DNA from: Allobosea psychrotolerans
GTDB lineage: Bacteria; Pseudomonadota; Alphaproteobacteria; Rhizobiales; Beijerinckiaceae
NCBI RefSeq assembly: GCF_002917105.1
Contig: NZ_PQFZ01000012.1
Coordinates: forward strand, 114,837-178,836
Reading direction: 5' to 3'
DNA: 64,000 bases
Every line of letters starts with the position of its first letter. Position 1 is the first letter of the stretch. Shown one piece after another: positions 45,406 to 54,553 of this stretch. Both the position numbers and the translations under genes were made by a program. A model generated the notes under the pieces. The model made no database searches, had not been told where the DNA came from, and worked only from the letters and a program-made list of their open reading frames with translations.

Positions 45406-46374
45406 ATGGAATTCAAGATCGATCGCGACCTGCCGATTTCGATCCGTCAGCAGCTCAAGGGGTTGATAGAATACGGCATCGCCTGCGGCGATCTCGCTGT
45501 CGGCGAAGCCTTGCCGTCAGTCCGCGACCTGGCCGCGAGGGTCGGCGTCGCCCCGATGACGGTGAGCCAGGTCTATGGCGATCTGAAGGGGCTCGGACTC
45601 ATCGAGACGCGCGCCGGAGCCGGTACCAACGTGGCCGGGAGCAGCCAGGCCCGTCTTGCCGGAAGGCCTGACCTGATGACGCTTCATCGCCGCATCGATG
45701 CGTTGATCGACGAGGGGATGGCGCTGGGCCTGCGCGCCTCCGACCTCGCCTCGTTGATCCATGCTCGGCTGGCCTCGCGGGCCAGGCTCGGGCGCAGCGC
45801 CAGCGTTGTCATGGTTGGCCTGTTCGCTGGGCCGACGGCGCGCTACGCCCATGCCATCGCGGCGCGCCTCGGGCAGGGCGCCACGGTGGAGCCGATGACG
45901 ATCGATGCGATCCAGCGCGATCGCGCGGTTCAGGCGCGCGCGGCCTCGGCCGATCTCGTCGTTACCTTCGTCAACCGGCACCGCGAGGTCGCCAGCATCC
46001 TGCCGGGCGCGCGCGTGGTCTCGATCCGCTTCATCCCCTCGGAGGAGACCAGGCGTGCGCTCGCCTCAATCGACCCGATGGCGCGTGTGCTCCTGGTGGC
46101 GCGGTTTCCCGAATTCCTGCCGATCATGAAGGCGGGCGTGCAGCGCTTCGCCCCCCATGTCTCCAACCTGCGCTCGGCGGGAGCCGGCTCAGGCGATGCG
46201 CCCCTGGCTCATGACGATGCGGATGTCATCGTCTTCGCCTCGGGCACGGACTCGGTGCTGAGCGGTCTCAGGGCTTCGGTCCGCGCGATCGAATACATTC
46301 ACATCCCGGAGCCGGGCGATATCGACCGTCTCATCGTTCCGCTCATCCAGGACGCCGCGTCGAAAGCGAAGTAG
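45406..46374 (+). CDS. GntR family transcriptional regulator with an unusual C-terminal domain
   Basis: A 322-residue regulator. The ATG at 45406 follows AGGTGGG; a GTG two codons earlier is possible. Residues 1-75 are a GntR winged helix (LKGLIEYGIACGDLAVGEAL, PSVRDLAARVGVAPMTVSQV). The remaining ~240 residues are neither a clear FCD, UTRA nor aminotransferase domain; VVMVGLFAGPTARYAHAIAA and ADLVVTFVNRHREV suggest an alpha/beta sugar-binding-protein-like fold. It is divergent from the peptide ABC operon and probably controls it through the ACTAGAACACTC sites. Confidence 0.83.
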   Translation: MEFKIDRDLPISIRQQLKGLIEYGIACGDLAVGEALPSVRDLAARVGVAPMTVSQVYGDLKGLGLIETRAGAGTNVAGSSQARLAGRPDLMTLHRRIDALIDEGMALGLRASDLASLIHARLASRARLGRSASVVMVGLFAGPTARYAHAIAARLGQGATVEPMTIDAIQRDRAVQARAASADLVVTFVNRHREVASILPGARVVSIRFIPSEETRRALASIDPMARVLLVARFPEFLPIMKAGVQRFAPHVSNLRSAGAGSGDAPLAHDDADVIVFASGTDSVLSGLRASVRAIEYIHIPEPGDIDRLIVPLIQDAASKAK

Positions 46375-46404
46375 GCTAAGCGCCCAATCGCACGCAGGGA
46401 GGCG

Positions 46405-46794
46405 TCACGCATCCTCCGGCACATAACGCCGCGACAATTCGTTGCGATCGTCATAGGACGCTTCGAAAATGGCGGCGGCCAAGGTCGCGCGCACGCGCAG
46501 AATGCCGGTGCCGACATTCTTGAAGCCGTGGCGGGCGCCGGCGGGGATCAGTACGGACTGGTTGGCCGTCACGATCATGCTCTCATTGCGCAGGTAGATT
46601 TCGGCCGTACCCTCGAAAACCTCAAGCACCTCCTCGACCGCATGAAGATGCATCGGGGCTCCCAGGCCTGGATCGCAAAACTGCTCGAAGATGCATAGCT
46701 GCTTGCTCTGCACCGTTGCCGAGACCCGCATCAGGGTCATCACGCCGTCGCGCCATTTTTCCAGGGGCTGGGTATTGTGATCGAAAACTTGCAT
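46405..46794 (-). CDS. Small cupin-domain protein
   Basis: A 129-residue single-cupin protein. The first cupin motif is visible as GAPMHLHAVEEVLEVFEGTAE and the second as LIPAGARHGFKNVG, giving the expected His, His, Glu and His metal ligands. No enzyme activity can be inferred. It is convergent with the GntR gene and divergent from the gluconate-dehydrogenase-type genes. Confidence 0.8.
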   Translation of the reverse strand: MQVFDHNTQPLEKWRDGVMTLMRVSATVQSKQLCIFEQFCDPGLGAPMHLHAVEEVLEVFEGTAEIYLRNESMIVTANQSVLIPAGARHGFKNVGTGILRVRATLAAAIFEASYDDRNELSRRYVPEDA

Positions 46795-47080
46795 TGGAAT
46801 GCCTTACATCCTTCGTGATGGCTTGCTTCGCAATTGCTTGAGCCGGCCCGGTGTTGCGTCGAGACAAGCCGATCGCCCCTCATGTCTCAGCATATGACGC
46901 GCAGCGATGGAAGAGGGCCGCCAGCATGCTCGGCCGCTCCCTTGGGCTTGCCCCATGCATCCTGCGGATGGCGGTACCGCTCTGATCGGATGTTGATTGT
47001 TCTCAATCAAAAGTAGAGCTTCGCCTGGTTAGCAGTGGCTGCGGCTTGTCCGACCAGCGATGCGGACAGTCGAGGCCGGC

Positions 47081-47830
47081 ATGACATCATCCACACCGTT
47101 TCGCCCCAGTCGCCGCGGTTTCCTGTCTTCGACAGGCATGACCTTGCTCGTGGCCTCCATCGCAGGGGCGAAGGCGGCCGAGCACTCCGGAACCTTGCCT
47201 TGGAAACCGTTCGCGGCGCTGCCTCCGCAGCCGCTGCCCGGCGGGCGCTGGTACGTCTTCACAGCCGACGAGGCGCGCATGGTCGAGGCCATCGTCGACC
47301 GCCTGATTCCGGCCGACGATCTCAGCATCGGCGGCAAGGAGGCCGGCTGCGCTACTTTCATCGACCGCCAGCTTGCCGGCAGCTACGGCTCGTCGGAGCG
47401 GCTCTATACGCAAGGCCCGTTCCTGCCCGGCCTGCCGACGCAGGGCTATCAGGGCGCCGAGGCGCCGGTGGCACGCTACCGCGCCGGGCTTGCCGCGCTG
47501 GCGCAGCATGTCCGATCTCAATTTGCCGGCAAGGCTTTCGCCGATCTCGCTCCCGCCGACCAGGACAAGGTGCTGGCCGATTTCGACGCCGGCAAGGTCG
47601 CCTATCCCGCCGCCGCCGGCTTCTTCAACCTGCTGCTGCAGAACTCGATGGAAGGCTTCTTCGCCGACCCGATCTATGGCGGCAACAAGGACATGGCGGG
47701 CTGGAAGCTGCTCGGCTTCCCCGGCGCCCGCTACGATTACCGCGACTATGTCACGGCCCATAACCAGCCCTTCCCTCTGCCGCCGCTGTCGATCGCCGGG
47801 CGGCCGGAGTGGAAGGTCGGCAGCAAGTAA
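47081..47830 (+). CDS. Gluconate 2-dehydrogenase subunit 3 family protein (small subunit)
   Basis: A 249-residue protein exported by Tat: RPSRRGFLSSTGMTLLVASI carries SRRGFL. I use the ATG at 47081, preceded by GAGG at five bases, over the one at 47060. The ADEARMVEAIVDRLIPADDL segment is typical of the subunit-3 family, which is needed to export and mature the flavoprotein. It is followed by the flavoprotein and cytochrome genes. Confidence 0.88.
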   Translation: MTSSTPFRPSRRGFLSSTGMTLLVASIAGAKAAEHSGTLPWKPFAALPPQPLPGGRWYVFTADEARMVEAIVDRLIPADDLSIGGKEAGCATFIDRQLAGSYGSSERLYTQGPFLPGLPTQGYQGAEAPVARYRAGLAALAQHVRSQFAGKAFADLAPADQDKVLADFDAGKVAYPAAAGFFNLLLQNSMEGFFADPIYGGNKDMAGWKLLGFPGARYDYRDYVTAHNQPFPLPPLSIAGRPEWKVGSK

Positions 47831-47849
47831 CCGGCAGGATCAGGCACGC

Positions 47850-49613
47850 ATGGTGAGGAAACTGCCCCGCAAGGATGTCGTCATCGTCGGCCTTGGCTGG
47901 ACCGGCGCGATCCTGGCGCATGAATTGACGGATGCCGGGCTCGATGTCGTCGCGATCGAGCGCGGACCCTGGCGCGATACCGCGACCGATTTCAACGTCG
48001 CCTATGCGCCGGACGAATTGCGCTACGCCATCCGCAAGGACCTGTTCCTGCAGCCGGCGCAGGAAGCGATGACGATGCGCAACAACATCTCGCAGACGGC
48101 GCTGCCGATGCGCGACTACGGCTCGTTCCTGCCGGGCACCGGGGTCGGCGGCGCGGGCACGCACTGGAACGGCCACACCTGGCGCTTCTTCCCGAGCGAT
48201 TTCGTCCTGAAGACGCATCTGACCGAGCGCTATGGCGCGAGCCGCATCGCCGATCTGACGGTGCAGGATTGGGGCGTGACCTATGACGAGCTCGAGAATG
48301 CGTTCGACCGCTTCGAATATCTCGCCGGCATCTCCGGCAAGGCCGGCAATCTGAACGGCAGGATCGAGGCCGGCGGCAATCCTTTCGAGGGGCCGCGCAG
48401 CCGGGAATATCCGCTGCCGCCGATGCAGATGACCTATGCGCCGACGCTGTTTGCGGAAGCCGCCCGCTCGATCGGCCTGCATCCCTTCCCGACGCCTTCG
48501 GCCAATCTTTCCAAGGCCTATGTCAATCCGCTCGGCATCGCGATGGGGCAGTGCACCTTCTGCGGCTTCTGCGAGCGTTTCGGCTGCGCCAATTATTCGA
48601 AATCCAGCGCCCACACCACGATCCTGCCGGTGCTGATGCGCAAGTCGAATTTCGAGGCGCGCACGGAATGCGAGGTGCTCAAGGTCGATCTTGCATCCGA
48701 CGGCAAGACGGCCAAGGGCGTGACCTATGTCGACGTCACCGGCGAACTCTGCGAGCAGCCCGCCGATATCGTGCTGCTCAACGCCTACGGCCTGCACAAT
48801 GTCCGGCTGATGCTGCTCTCCAAGATCGGCACGCCCTATGACCCCGCGACCGGCACGGGCACGGTCGGGTGCAACTATGCCTATCAGACCAACGCCTCGA
48901 CCCAGGTCTTCTTCGAGGGCAAGAACTTCAACCCCTTCATCGCGGCGGGCGCGCTCGGCCAGACGGTCGACGACTACAATGGCGATGCCTTCGACCATGC
49001 CGCTCTCGACTTCGTCGGCGGCGCCGGCATCAACTGCATCCCGACCAATGGCCGGCCGATCGCCTACCGGCCGACGCCGCCGGGCACGCCGCGCTGGGGC
49101 AGCGCCTGGAAGAAGGCGGCCAAGGAGAATTACGGGAATACGCTGACCTTCAGCTCGCAGGGCTCGTCCTATGCCGCGCGCGGCAATTATCTTGACCTCG
49201 ACCCGACCTATAAGGACCGCTTCGGCCGGCCCTTGCTGCGCGTCACCTTCGATTTCCCCGACAACGACATCCGCATGTCGAACTGGGTCAGCGACCGCAT
49301 GCAGCAGATCGCGACCACGCTCGGCGGCAAGCAGGCGGTGGTCGGCCGGGCGCGCAAGGGCTGGAACTCCGTGCCCTATCAGAGCACGCACAACACCGGC
49401 GGCGCGATCATGGGGACGGATCCCAACACCAGCGCGGTCAACCGCCATCTGCAGAGCTGGGACGTGCCCAATGTCTTCGTCGTCGGCGCCTCGGCCTTCC
49501 CGCAGAACGCCGGCAAGAACCCGACCGGCCCTGTCGGCGCGCTCGCCTTCTGGGCTGCGGATGCGATCCGCAACCACTATCTGAAGAACCCCGGCAAGCT
49601 GGTGCAGGCATGA
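47850..49613 (+). CDS. GMC-family FAD oxidoreductase, gluconate dehydrogenase-type large subunit
   Basis: A 587-residue flavoprotein oxidising a sugar, sugar acid or polyol in the periplasm. The dinucleotide fold is DVVIVGLGWTGAILAHELTD at 9-28; a cysteine-rich segment CTFCGFCERFGC at 235-246 is characteristic of this membrane-bound dehydrogenase group and may hold an Fe-S cluster. The C-terminus has HNTGGAIMGTDP and ASAFPQNAGKNPTGPVGALA, the GMC active-site region. It lacks its own signal and is probably carried out by the Tat-dependent small subunit. The next gene overlaps by four bases. Confidence 0.92.
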   Translation: MVRKLPRKDVVIVGLGWTGAILAHELTDAGLDVVAIERGPWRDTATDFNVAYAPDELRYAIRKDLFLQPAQEAMTMRNNISQTALPMRDYGSFLPGTGVGGAGTHWNGHTWRFFPSDFVLKTHLTERYGASRIADLTVQDWGVTYDELENAFDRFEYLAGISGKAGNLNGRIEAGGNPFEGPRSREYPLPPMQMTYAPTLFAEAARSIGLHPFPTPSANLSKAYVNPLGIAMGQCTFCGFCERFGCANYSKSSAHTTILPVLMRKSNFEARTECEVLKVDLASDGKTAKGVTYVDVTGELCEQPADIVLLNAYGLHNVRLMLLSKIGTPYDPATGTGTVGCNYAYQTNASTQVFFEGKNFNPFIAAGALGQTVDDYNGDAFDHAALDFVGGAGINCIPTNGRPIAYRPTPPGTPRWGSAWKKAAKENYGNTLTFSSQGSSYAARGNYLDLDPTYKDRFGRPLLRVTFDFPDNDIRMSNWVSDRMQQIATTLGGKQAVVGRARKGWNSVPYQSTHNTGGAIMGTDPNTSAVNRHLQSWDVPNVFVVGASAFPQNAGKNPTGPVGALAFWAADAIRNHYLKNPGKLVQA

Positions 49614-50830
49614 AGAAGGCAGCGCTTCTCGCCGGCGTCATCGCAGCCGCTCTCGTCAGCGCGAGCGGCTTCGCCTCCGACCTGTTCGACCGCATCAATG
49701 CGGGCCGCTACAAGGCCGTCCTGGCCGATTGCGCCGCCTGCCACACGAAGCCGGGCGGGCGGCCCTTCGCCGGCGGGGCGCCGCTCGACACGCCCTTCGG
49801 CAAGCTGATCCCATCGAACATCACGCCCGATCGCGAGACCGGCATCGGCAATTGGAGCTATGCCGATTTTCGCGGTGCGCTGAAGGAGGGCGTCGGCAAG
49901 GGCGGCAAGCGGCTCTATCCGGCGATGCCCTATCCGGCCTATTCCACGATGACGGAGGCCGATATCGCCGATCTCTGGGCCTATTTGCAGAAGATCGAGC
50001 CGGTCAGCAACCGCGTTGTCTCGAACCAGTTGCCCTTTCCGTTCAGCATCCGCACGGTGATGATCGGCTGGAACCTGCTGAATTTCTCGCCCAGCGAGTT
50101 CAAGCCCGACCCGGCCAAGTCAGCCGAATGGAATCGCGGCGCCTATCTCCTCAACGGCCCGGCGCATTGCGGCACCTGCCATACGCCCAAGAGCCTGCTC
50201 GGCGCCGACAAGACCGACCAGTTCCTGCGGGCTGGGAACCTGCAGAGCTGGGTCGCGCCCGACATCACCAATGACGCCCATAAGGGCATCGGCGGCTGGG
50301 CGGCCGAGGATATCGTCGCCTATCTGAAGACGGGAGCGAACCGCTTCGACATCGCGTCTGGCCCGATGGCCGAGGTCGTCGCGAACTCGACGCAATATTG
50401 GACCGATGCCGATCTGAACGCGGTCGCGACCTATCTCAAGGACATCAAGGGGGCAGGCACCGCCCCGCCGCGGCCGCTCGATGCCGGCGATCCCCTGATG
50501 CTGGCCGGCAAGGCCGTCTTCACCGACCGTTGCTCGGCCTGCCATGTCAGCTCGGGTGAGGGCGCACCCTTCCTGTTCCCGAAACTGGCCAAGGCGCCGG
50601 TGGTCAACGGCGATGACCCGACCTCGCTGATCCGGGTCGTGCTCGAGGGCAGCCAGGCCGGAAGTACCAAGGCAAGGCCCACGACCCCGGCGATGCCGTC
50701 CTTCGCCTGGAATCTGGGCGATGCCGAGGTTGCGAGCGTTCTCAGCTATGTCCGCAACAGCTGGGGCAACGCCGCCCCGGCGGTGACGCCGGCCCAGGTC
50801 AAGGACATGCGCGCGAAGCTCGCGCGCTAG
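49610..50830 (+). CDS. Triheme cytochrome c subunit of the gluconate dehydrogenase-type complex
   Basis: A 406-residue Sec-exported cytochrome with three heme-c motifs: CAACH at 41-45, CGTCH at 187-191 and CSACH at 308-312. The signal is MKKAALLAGVIAAALVSASG. It takes electrons from the GMC subunit and passes them to ubiquinone or an oxidase, as in other three-subunit GADH complexes. ATGA overlap with the flavoprotein gene shows coupling. Confidence 0.93.
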   Translation: MKKAALLAGVIAAALVSASGFASDLFDRINAGRYKAVLADCAACHTKPGGRPFAGGAPLDTPFGKLIPSNITPDRETGIGNWSYADFRGALKEGVGKGGKRLYPAMPYPAYSTMTEADIADLWAYLQKIEPVSNRVVSNQLPFPFSIRTVMIGWNLLNFSPSEFKPDPAKSAEWNRGAYLLNGPAHCGTCHTPKSLLGADKTDQFLRAGNLQSWVAPDITNDAHKGIGGWAAEDIVAYLKTGANRFDIASGPMAEVVANSTQYWTDADLNAVATYLKDIKGAGTAPPRPLDAGDPLMLAGKAVFTDRCSACHVSSGEGAPFLFPKLAKAPVVNGDDPTSLIRVVLEGSQAGSTKARPTTPAMPSFAWNLGDAEVASVLSYVRNSWGNAAPAVTPAQVKDMRAKLAR

Positions 50831-50841
50831 ATCTGCGGACC

Positions 50842-50900
50842 CGGAATCTGATGGTGCATCCGCGCCCTGACGATTCAGGAGGATGTACCATCAGAATCCG
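50842..50900 (+). terminator. Inverted repeat downstream of the cytochrome gene
   Basis: CGGAATCTGATGGTGCATCC (50842-50861) pairs with GGATGTACCATCAGAATCCG (50881-50900) with two mismatches. Placed 11 bases after the stop of the last gene of the operon, it is a probable transcription terminator or REP-like element; no T-run is present. Confidence 0.55.
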
Positions 50901-51452
50901 GGATCGCACGCTCAGCTCATCTTGCGCTAGCGCATGATGATTGAGCCGGAGAATCCCCACTGAAGGGATGGATCATCGCAAGGGGCGGATGTATCGCCGC
51001 GCTGTGAAGGCGAATGCGCCGTGAGACCCTGCGAAGTTACGACTCTTTCTAAGGAAAATGTGAACGCGCCAGTCGCCCGACGCTCTGCAAATTCAACCGG
51101 GATGCCAAGCTGCTGATGGATTGAAGCGGGCGCTTGTGACCACCCGAGACCGTCATCGCTGCACGGGGAAAGCCGGGTGGCCTTGTCCATGCGGACGTTC
51201 GGATAGCCTTCTATCTCATCCAGCAGCAAGCGCGCTGAATCGTCGCCACATCCGAAGCCGCCTACTCCTCGTCTTCGACGCCTGGGAGAAGGGCGGACTC
51301 GCCGCCGGGCCGCATACGGGCGCGCAGCATAGGCGGAGTACCCCGTTAGTGCGATCGCCTGCCCCTATGCCCGCCTTCTGTTCTCCTCCGAACCGGGGTC
51401 ATCTCGATCGCTGCGAGGGCGTGGTGCCGCCAATTGAACAGGCGTCTGTTAC
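50901..51452. other. Gene-poor gap holding repeat E copy 1
   Basis: Over 550 bases without a supported gene. Repeat E copy 1 occupies 50941-51050. The rest (51051-51452) has only short open frames; none matches a family I recognise. The promoter of the coiled-coil/TAXI cluster is probably near the right end. Confidence 0.4.
50941..51050 (+). repeat. Dispersed repeat, family E, copy 1
   Basis: Shared blocks with the copy at 55807-55925: GAGCCGGA, GGGATGGATCATCGCAA, GGGCGGATG, GTGAAGGCGA, TGCGCCGT and GACTCTTTCT, in the same order and orientation, about four fifths identical by eye. On the minus strand it reads SQGLTAHSPS in one frame, which I take to be spurious. Confidence 0.8.
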
Positions 51453-53453
51453 ATGCGCGACGTGACAGAGAGCGCACAGGAAGACCGGCAAATCGTCATC
51501 GGAAAGGGTGACGCGACCGAGCCATATACTGCCACTCACTGGGTTGGTCAGTGGGATGGCGCAAAGCCGCTCGCCAAACCCGATCGCGCTGACATATCGG
51601 CAGTCACCGGCGCCCGAGAGCCAGCTCCTGCGAGGAGCGATCAACGCGGTAAATCCTCCCAGGCCGCGCGTGCGAGACGTCGGCGCCGCTATATCGCGCT
51701 GGCGAGCGGTGCCGCCGCGGCGGGTCTGCTGCTTGTCATTGTGATCCCTGACCTGGACCAACCGAAGCCCACCCAGTTTGCGCGGGCTGGTTTGGCGCCG
51801 AGCCAGGTCTCGAATACGGCGCTCCCTCTGAGCAATGCCGATTCCGCCGGCGCGCAGGGGCGCGCACCAGGGATTGCCGAAGCCTCGGAACCCGCAATCC
51901 AGCGATCGCAGAACGGAGAGCGGGTCGTCGCAATATCGCAGGAGCTTGCTGAGGCCCGGCGCGTAATCGAAAATCTCACCGCGCAGCTGCGCACCCAGGT
52001 GACCGAGAATGACCATGCATTGGCGCAGGAGCGCGAGAGAACGGCCGCCCTCATGCAGGAAGCCGAAGCCGCGCGAACGGAACTGAGCGCAACCCGCGCG
52101 CGCGAAAATCAAGCGATCGAGCAGGAACGCGTGAGCGGTGCCGCATTGGCGAGCCAGTTATCGGCGTCACGGCAGGAAGGCGAGGCGCTTGCGGCGCAGC
52201 TGCGCAAGGCGGTGGCCGAAGCCGGACAATACAAGCAGGCGGATGCCGCCAAAACCTCACAAACTCTCGAACAGGAGCAGCGGACGGCGGCAGCACTGGC
52301 CGAAGCTGAAGCGGCCCGCAGGGAGCTGAGCGCGACTACGGCGCAACAACGCCAAATGCTCGAGCAGGAACGCGCGCGTGGCGCGGCGCTGGCGAACCAG
52401 CTGTCGGCGGCGCGGCAGGAAACCGATGCCCTGGCGGCGCAGCTGCGCAAGGTCGTCGGCGAAACCGCACAGCTCAAGCAGTCGGAGACCGTGCGGAGTG
52501 CTCAGCGCCTCCAGCAGGAGCAGCAGAAGGCGGCTGTTCTGGCAACCGAGGCGGAGGCCGCGCGGCAGGCGCTGGCCACGACAACGCGGCAACATCGTCA
52601 AGCGCTCGAGCAGGAGCGCGCGCGTGGTGTGGCACTGACGAGCCAGCTTTCGGCCGCGCGCGAGGACAGCGAGGCGCTGACGGCGCAACTGCGCAAGGCC
52701 GTCAGCGAAGCCGCACAGTTCAAGCAGGCGGAAACTGCGAGGACTGCGCAAACTCTCCAGCTGGAGCAGCAGAAGGTGGCTGCCCTCGCCGAGGTCGAGG
52801 CTGCGCGGCAGGCCTTGACGACAACCAAAGCAGAACAACGTCAAGCGCTTGAGGAGGAGCGCGCACGCGGTGTCGCGCTGGCCAACCAAGTGTCGATGGC
52901 GCGGCAGGGCAGCGAGGCTTTGGCCGCGCAACTGCGCAAGGCGCAGGCCGAAGCAGGCCAGTCCAGACAGGCAGCAGAGACGACAATCGCGGAACTGCGC
53001 CAAACCCTGCAGCAGGAGCGCGATCGCGTTGCGGCAATGACCTTGGAATCGAGAGCGGCGCTGTTGGGCGTCTCCGGGCCCGCAGCGACCGAACCCTTGG
53101 CGATCAGTCAGGACGCCCGGTCTCCGCAGGAGGCGGCGGTCATCGAGGCGGAACAGCCGGTGGTCGCGGAGGCGCATGCCAGCCAGGAGGCGATACGGCT
53201 GATCGCTCGCGCCAGTGCGCTGCTTGGCCAGGGGGATATCGGCTCTGCGCGGATCGTGCTCGAGCGCGCGGTCGAGATGGGCAGCGCACGAGCGAGCTTC
53301 ATGCTCGCGGAGACCTACGATCCCCGCATTCTTTCAGCCTGGGGAACCTATGGCACGCGCGGTGAAGTGACGAAGGCCCGCGAGCTTTACGTGAAGGCGC
53401 AGGCCGGCGGCATTCAGGAGGCAAAGGATCGCGTCGGCGCGCTGCTCCAGTAG
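51453..53453 (+). CDS. Membrane-anchored coiled-coil protein with internal ~81-residue repeats and a C-terminal Sel1-like motif
   Basis: A 666-residue protein of unknown function. A cytoplasmic N-terminus with ARRRRR at 74-79 precedes one helix at about 81-98, giving a signal anchor with most of the protein in the periplasm. Residues 150-520 are a long coiled coil containing 3.6 tandem units of 81-82 residues starting EQERxxGxALxxQLSxxR at about 223, 304, 386 and 467. The last 60 residues (SARASFMLAETYDPRILSAW, then KARELYVKAQAGGIQEAKDR) resemble a Sel1/TPR pair. The repeats are diverged, so they are old. The next genes encode exported proteins, so an envelope role is likely. Confidence 0.75.
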   Translation: MRDVTESAQEDRQIVIGKGDATEPYTATHWVGQWDGAKPLAKPDRADISAVTGAREPAPARSDQRGKSSQAARARRRRRYIALASGAAAAGLLLVIVIPDLDQPKPTQFARAGLAPSQVSNTALPLSNADSAGAQGRAPGIAEASEPAIQRSQNGERVVAISQELAEARRVIENLTAQLRTQVTENDHALAQERERTAALMQEAEAARTELSATRARENQAIEQERVSGAALASQLSASRQEGEALAAQLRKAVAEAGQYKQADAAKTSQTLEQEQRTAAALAEAEAARRELSATTAQQRQMLEQERARGAALANQLSAARQETDALAAQLRKVVGETAQLKQSETVRSAQRLQQEQQKAAVLATEAEAARQALATTTRQHRQALEQERARGVALTSQLSAAREDSEALTAQLRKAVSEAAQFKQAETARTAQTLQLEQQKVAALAEVEAARQALTTTKAEQRQALEEERARGVALANQVSMARQGSEALAAQLRKAQAEAGQSRQAAETTIAELRQTLQQERDRVAAMTLESRAALLGVSGPAATEPLAISQDARSPQEAAVIEAEQPVVAEAHASQEAIRLIARASALLGQGDIGSARIVLERAVEMGSARASFMLAETYDPRILSAWGTYGTRGEVTKARELYVKAQAGGIQEAKDRVGALLQ

Positions 53454-53512
53454 CGCCTGACGAAGGCGATGCTCCCCGCCTTTGGATTTCACGCTCAAAA
53501 GTGGAGTTGGGA

Positions 53513-54553
53513 ATGAAGATTTTGCCGGGACGATTCGGGCTCCTGCTGGCGGCGTTGATGGCGCTTGCGCCGACGTTCCAGCCAACCGGTCTGCAGGCGC
53601 AGACGTCCCAGGCGAACACCCGCAGTATTGCCGTGCCGTCGCGCGGACCTGCGCCCGCGACGGAACAGGAGAAGATCAACGCATGGACGGTCGGTCTTGC
53701 TGCAGGATTGATCGAGGGTGCGCCGCTGCGTCTCGGGGCCGAGATGGCCCGCGTCGTCGATGACGGGCCGAACATGCTGGTGCTGCCGATCGTCACCCGT
53801 GGCGCTACGGAAAACCTGAATGCGCTGCTTTATCTGCGTGGTGTCGATACGGCGATCATCAACACCGATGCGCTGGAAGAATACAGGATCCAGGTCCCCC
53901 AGATCCGGCAGAAGATCACTTACGTGCTGAATCTCTTCCCCTCGGAACTGCATATCCTTGTCCGACCCGAGATACAGACCCTGCAGGACCTGAACGGCAA
54001 GAAAGTGAACTTCAATACGCTGGGCACGGCCGCCGCCTATTCGGGGCCCATGATTTTCAGCCGCCTCGGCATCACTGCAGAGAAACTGTTCATTCCTCAT
54101 CCGGTCGCTCTCGAGCAGATGCGCAAGGGTGAGATCGCCGCCGTCGTTTTCATCACGTCCAAGCCGGTCGACGCCTTCGTGCGCGGACGCTTCGAGCCCG
54201 GCTTCAAGTTCCTTGCGGTCCCATACGAGAGCAAGTTCGAAGACTACTATCTTCCCGCCATGCTGGAGGCCCGCGAATATCCCGGCCTCATCAAGCCCAA
54301 TGAGCGGGTGGCAACGATTGCGGTGCCGACGGCGCTGGTCGCGTTCAATTGGGCCCAACGGACCAACCGCTACGACCGCGTCGCCCGCTTCGTCGACCTC
54401 CTGTTCAGCCGTATCGAGAGGCTTCAGGGGCCGGGCTTCGACGAGAAATGGAAGTCGATCAATCTCGCCGCGACGGTCCCCGGTCTAACCCGTTTTGCCG
54501 CGGCGCAGGAGTGGCTCGACCGCCGGGCCTCCGCTCCGCGAGCGTTACGATGA
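53513..54553 (+). CDS. TAXI-family TRAP transporter-type solute-binding protein
   Basis: A 346-residue exported protein. The ATG at 53513 has GGAG eight bases upstream; MKILPGRFGLLLAALMALAP is a signal peptide cut near LQAQ. The TAXI fold is recognised from GAPLRLGAEMARVVDDGPNM, LNGKKVNFNTLGTAAAYSG and the closing FVDLLFSRIERLQGPGFDEKW. No DctQ/DctM membrane subunits are encoded here, so it may be an orphan receptor with a sensing or structural role. It overlaps the next gene by four bases. Confidence 0.82.
   Translation: MKILPGRFGLLLAALMALAPTFQPTGLQAQTSQANTRSIAVPSRGPAPATEQEKINAWTVGLAAGLIEGAPLRLGAEMARVVDDGPNMLVLPIVTRGATENLNALLYLRGVDTAIINTDALEEYRIQVPQIRQKITYVLNLFPSELHILVRPEIQTLQDLNGKKVNFNTLGTAAAYSGPMIFSRLGITAEKLFIPHPVALEQMRKGEIAAVVFITSKPVDAFVRGRFEPGFKFLAVPYESKFEDYYLPAMLEAREYPGLIKPNERVATIAVPTALVAFNWAQRTNRYDRVARFVDLLFSRIERLQGPGFDEKWKSINLAATVPGLTRFAAAQEWLDRRASAPRALR

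Noticed and set aside
47751..49577. 608-codon open frame on the minus strand
   Set aside because: Antisense to the GMC oxidoreductase, which has FAD and Cys-cluster motifs.
52257..53177. 306-codon minus-strand frame
   Set aside because: Antisense to the coiled-coil repeat region; open only because the repeat units share codon pattern.
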